In this document: piece after piece, positions 63,866-64,000 of the stretch | Layout of the letters: each line of letters begins with the position of its first letter | Position numbering within the stretch: position 1 is the first letter of the stretch | NCBI RefSeq assembly: GCF_024170005.1 | Contig: NZ_JALJXJ010000011.1 | Coordinates: 248,001-312,000, forward strand | Reading direction: 5' to 3' | Length of the DNA: 64,000 nucleotides | From: Azospirillum lipoferum | GTDB taxonomy: Bacteria; Pseudomonadota; Alphaproteobacteria; Azospirillales; Azospirillaceae | Notes under the pieces: model-generated | The model's input: only the letters and a program-made list of their open reading frames with translations | Told to the model about the DNA's origin: nothing | Databases searched by the model: none | Translations under genes and position numbers: made by a program

Positions 63866-64000
63866 ATGGCGATGCTCCCCACCAACCTCGACATGGATGT
63901 ACTGCGGGCGCTGGTGATCGCCATGGAGCATGGCGGCTTCGCCCGCGCCGCGGAACGGCTCGGGCGGACCCAGTCGGCGATCAGCCTCCAGATGAAGAAG
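63866..64000 (+). CDS. LysR-family transcriptional regulator (partial, N-terminus only)
   Basis: The first 45 codons of a LysR-type regulator. The N-terminal helix-turn-helix is visible: LDMDVLRALVIAMEHGGFAR, then AAERLGRTQSAISLQMKK, with the AxRLxxTQSAIS pattern of this family. The reading frame is open at the window's right edge. It lies 17 bases after the binding-protein gene, so it is part of the same operon and may activate it, perhaps also tauABCD. A ligand cannot be inferred from the DNA-binding domain alone. Confidence 0.85.
   Translation, partial: MAMLPTNLDMDVLRALVIAMEHGGFARAAERLGRTQSAISLQMKK

Overview
The window is GC-rich, densely coded chromosomal or chromid DNA from an alphaproteobacterium. 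The gene content (CoxMDEF-type molybdoenzyme genes, ChoXWV/BetI, RpoE/ChrR, a small flagellin with its own hook/filament genes, many ABC transporters and signalling proteins) best fits Rhodospirillales, most likely an Azospirillum-like soil or rhizosphere organism. The genus is inferred from gene content only. I see no rRNA, tRNA, CRISPR array, transposase or phage gene, and no obvious compositional island.

Layout. (1) 1-6.1 kb: the end of a CoxL-type molybdopterin subunit gene, the FAD subunit CoxM, the maturation genes CoxD (MoxR ATPase) and CoxE (VWA), a split XdhC/CoxF pair and a MoeA-like/MocA-like fusion. Together they build and load a molybdenum hydroxylase; the substrate cannot be read from this fragment. 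(2) 6-13.3 kb: mixed housekeeping genes (glutamine amidotransferase, periplasmic 5'-nucleotidase, tyrosine phosphatase, YitT membrane protein, threonine dehydratase) and a tandem pair of paralogous proteins I do not recognise. (3) 13.6-19.4 kb: a minus-strand signalling operon: a large sensor kinase, a peptide-type solute-binding protein without a transporter, and a receiver-PAS-GGDEF protein. (4) 19.6-23.6 kb: choline uptake (choX; choV-choW) around the regulator gene betI. (5) 23.7-32.1 kb: fatty-acyl metabolism (enoyl-CoA hydratase, thiolase, SDR, FadB-like enzyme) with operator-like palindromes, interrupted by an MFS transporter, an ECF sigma/ChrR pair and a small acetyltransferase. (6) 32.7-42.9 kb: the hook-filament part of a flagellar system, probably lateral: flgD, flgE, two small unknown genes, flgK, flgL, a 274-residue flagellin, fliD, fliS, then an ECF sigma gene overlapping fliS and a small partner. 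Three of these transcription units share an upstream motif. (7) 42.9-52.4 kb: two TPR proteins (one with a glycosyltransferase-like C-terminus, perhaps flagellin-modifying), a pyrroline-carboxylate reductase-family enzyme, a ZntB/CorA transporter, a GNAT acetyltransferase and an Orn/Lys/Arg decarboxylase. (8) 52.4-64 kb: a divergent organosulfur locus. Leftward lies tauABCD. Rightward lies a compact set encoding a small membrane protein, PaaK-like ligase, nitroreductase, Ssu-type permease and ATPase, cysteine/3-mercaptopropionate dioxygenase-like cupin, four-domain rhodanese, solute-binding protein and the start of a LysR regulator.

The strongest candidates for undescribed biology are the rightward organosulfur operon, the kinase/binding-protein/diguanylate-cyclase operon, the shared flagellar promoter motif and the tandem unknown pair. 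Functions are inferred from motifs and family resemblance read by eye; no database search was run.
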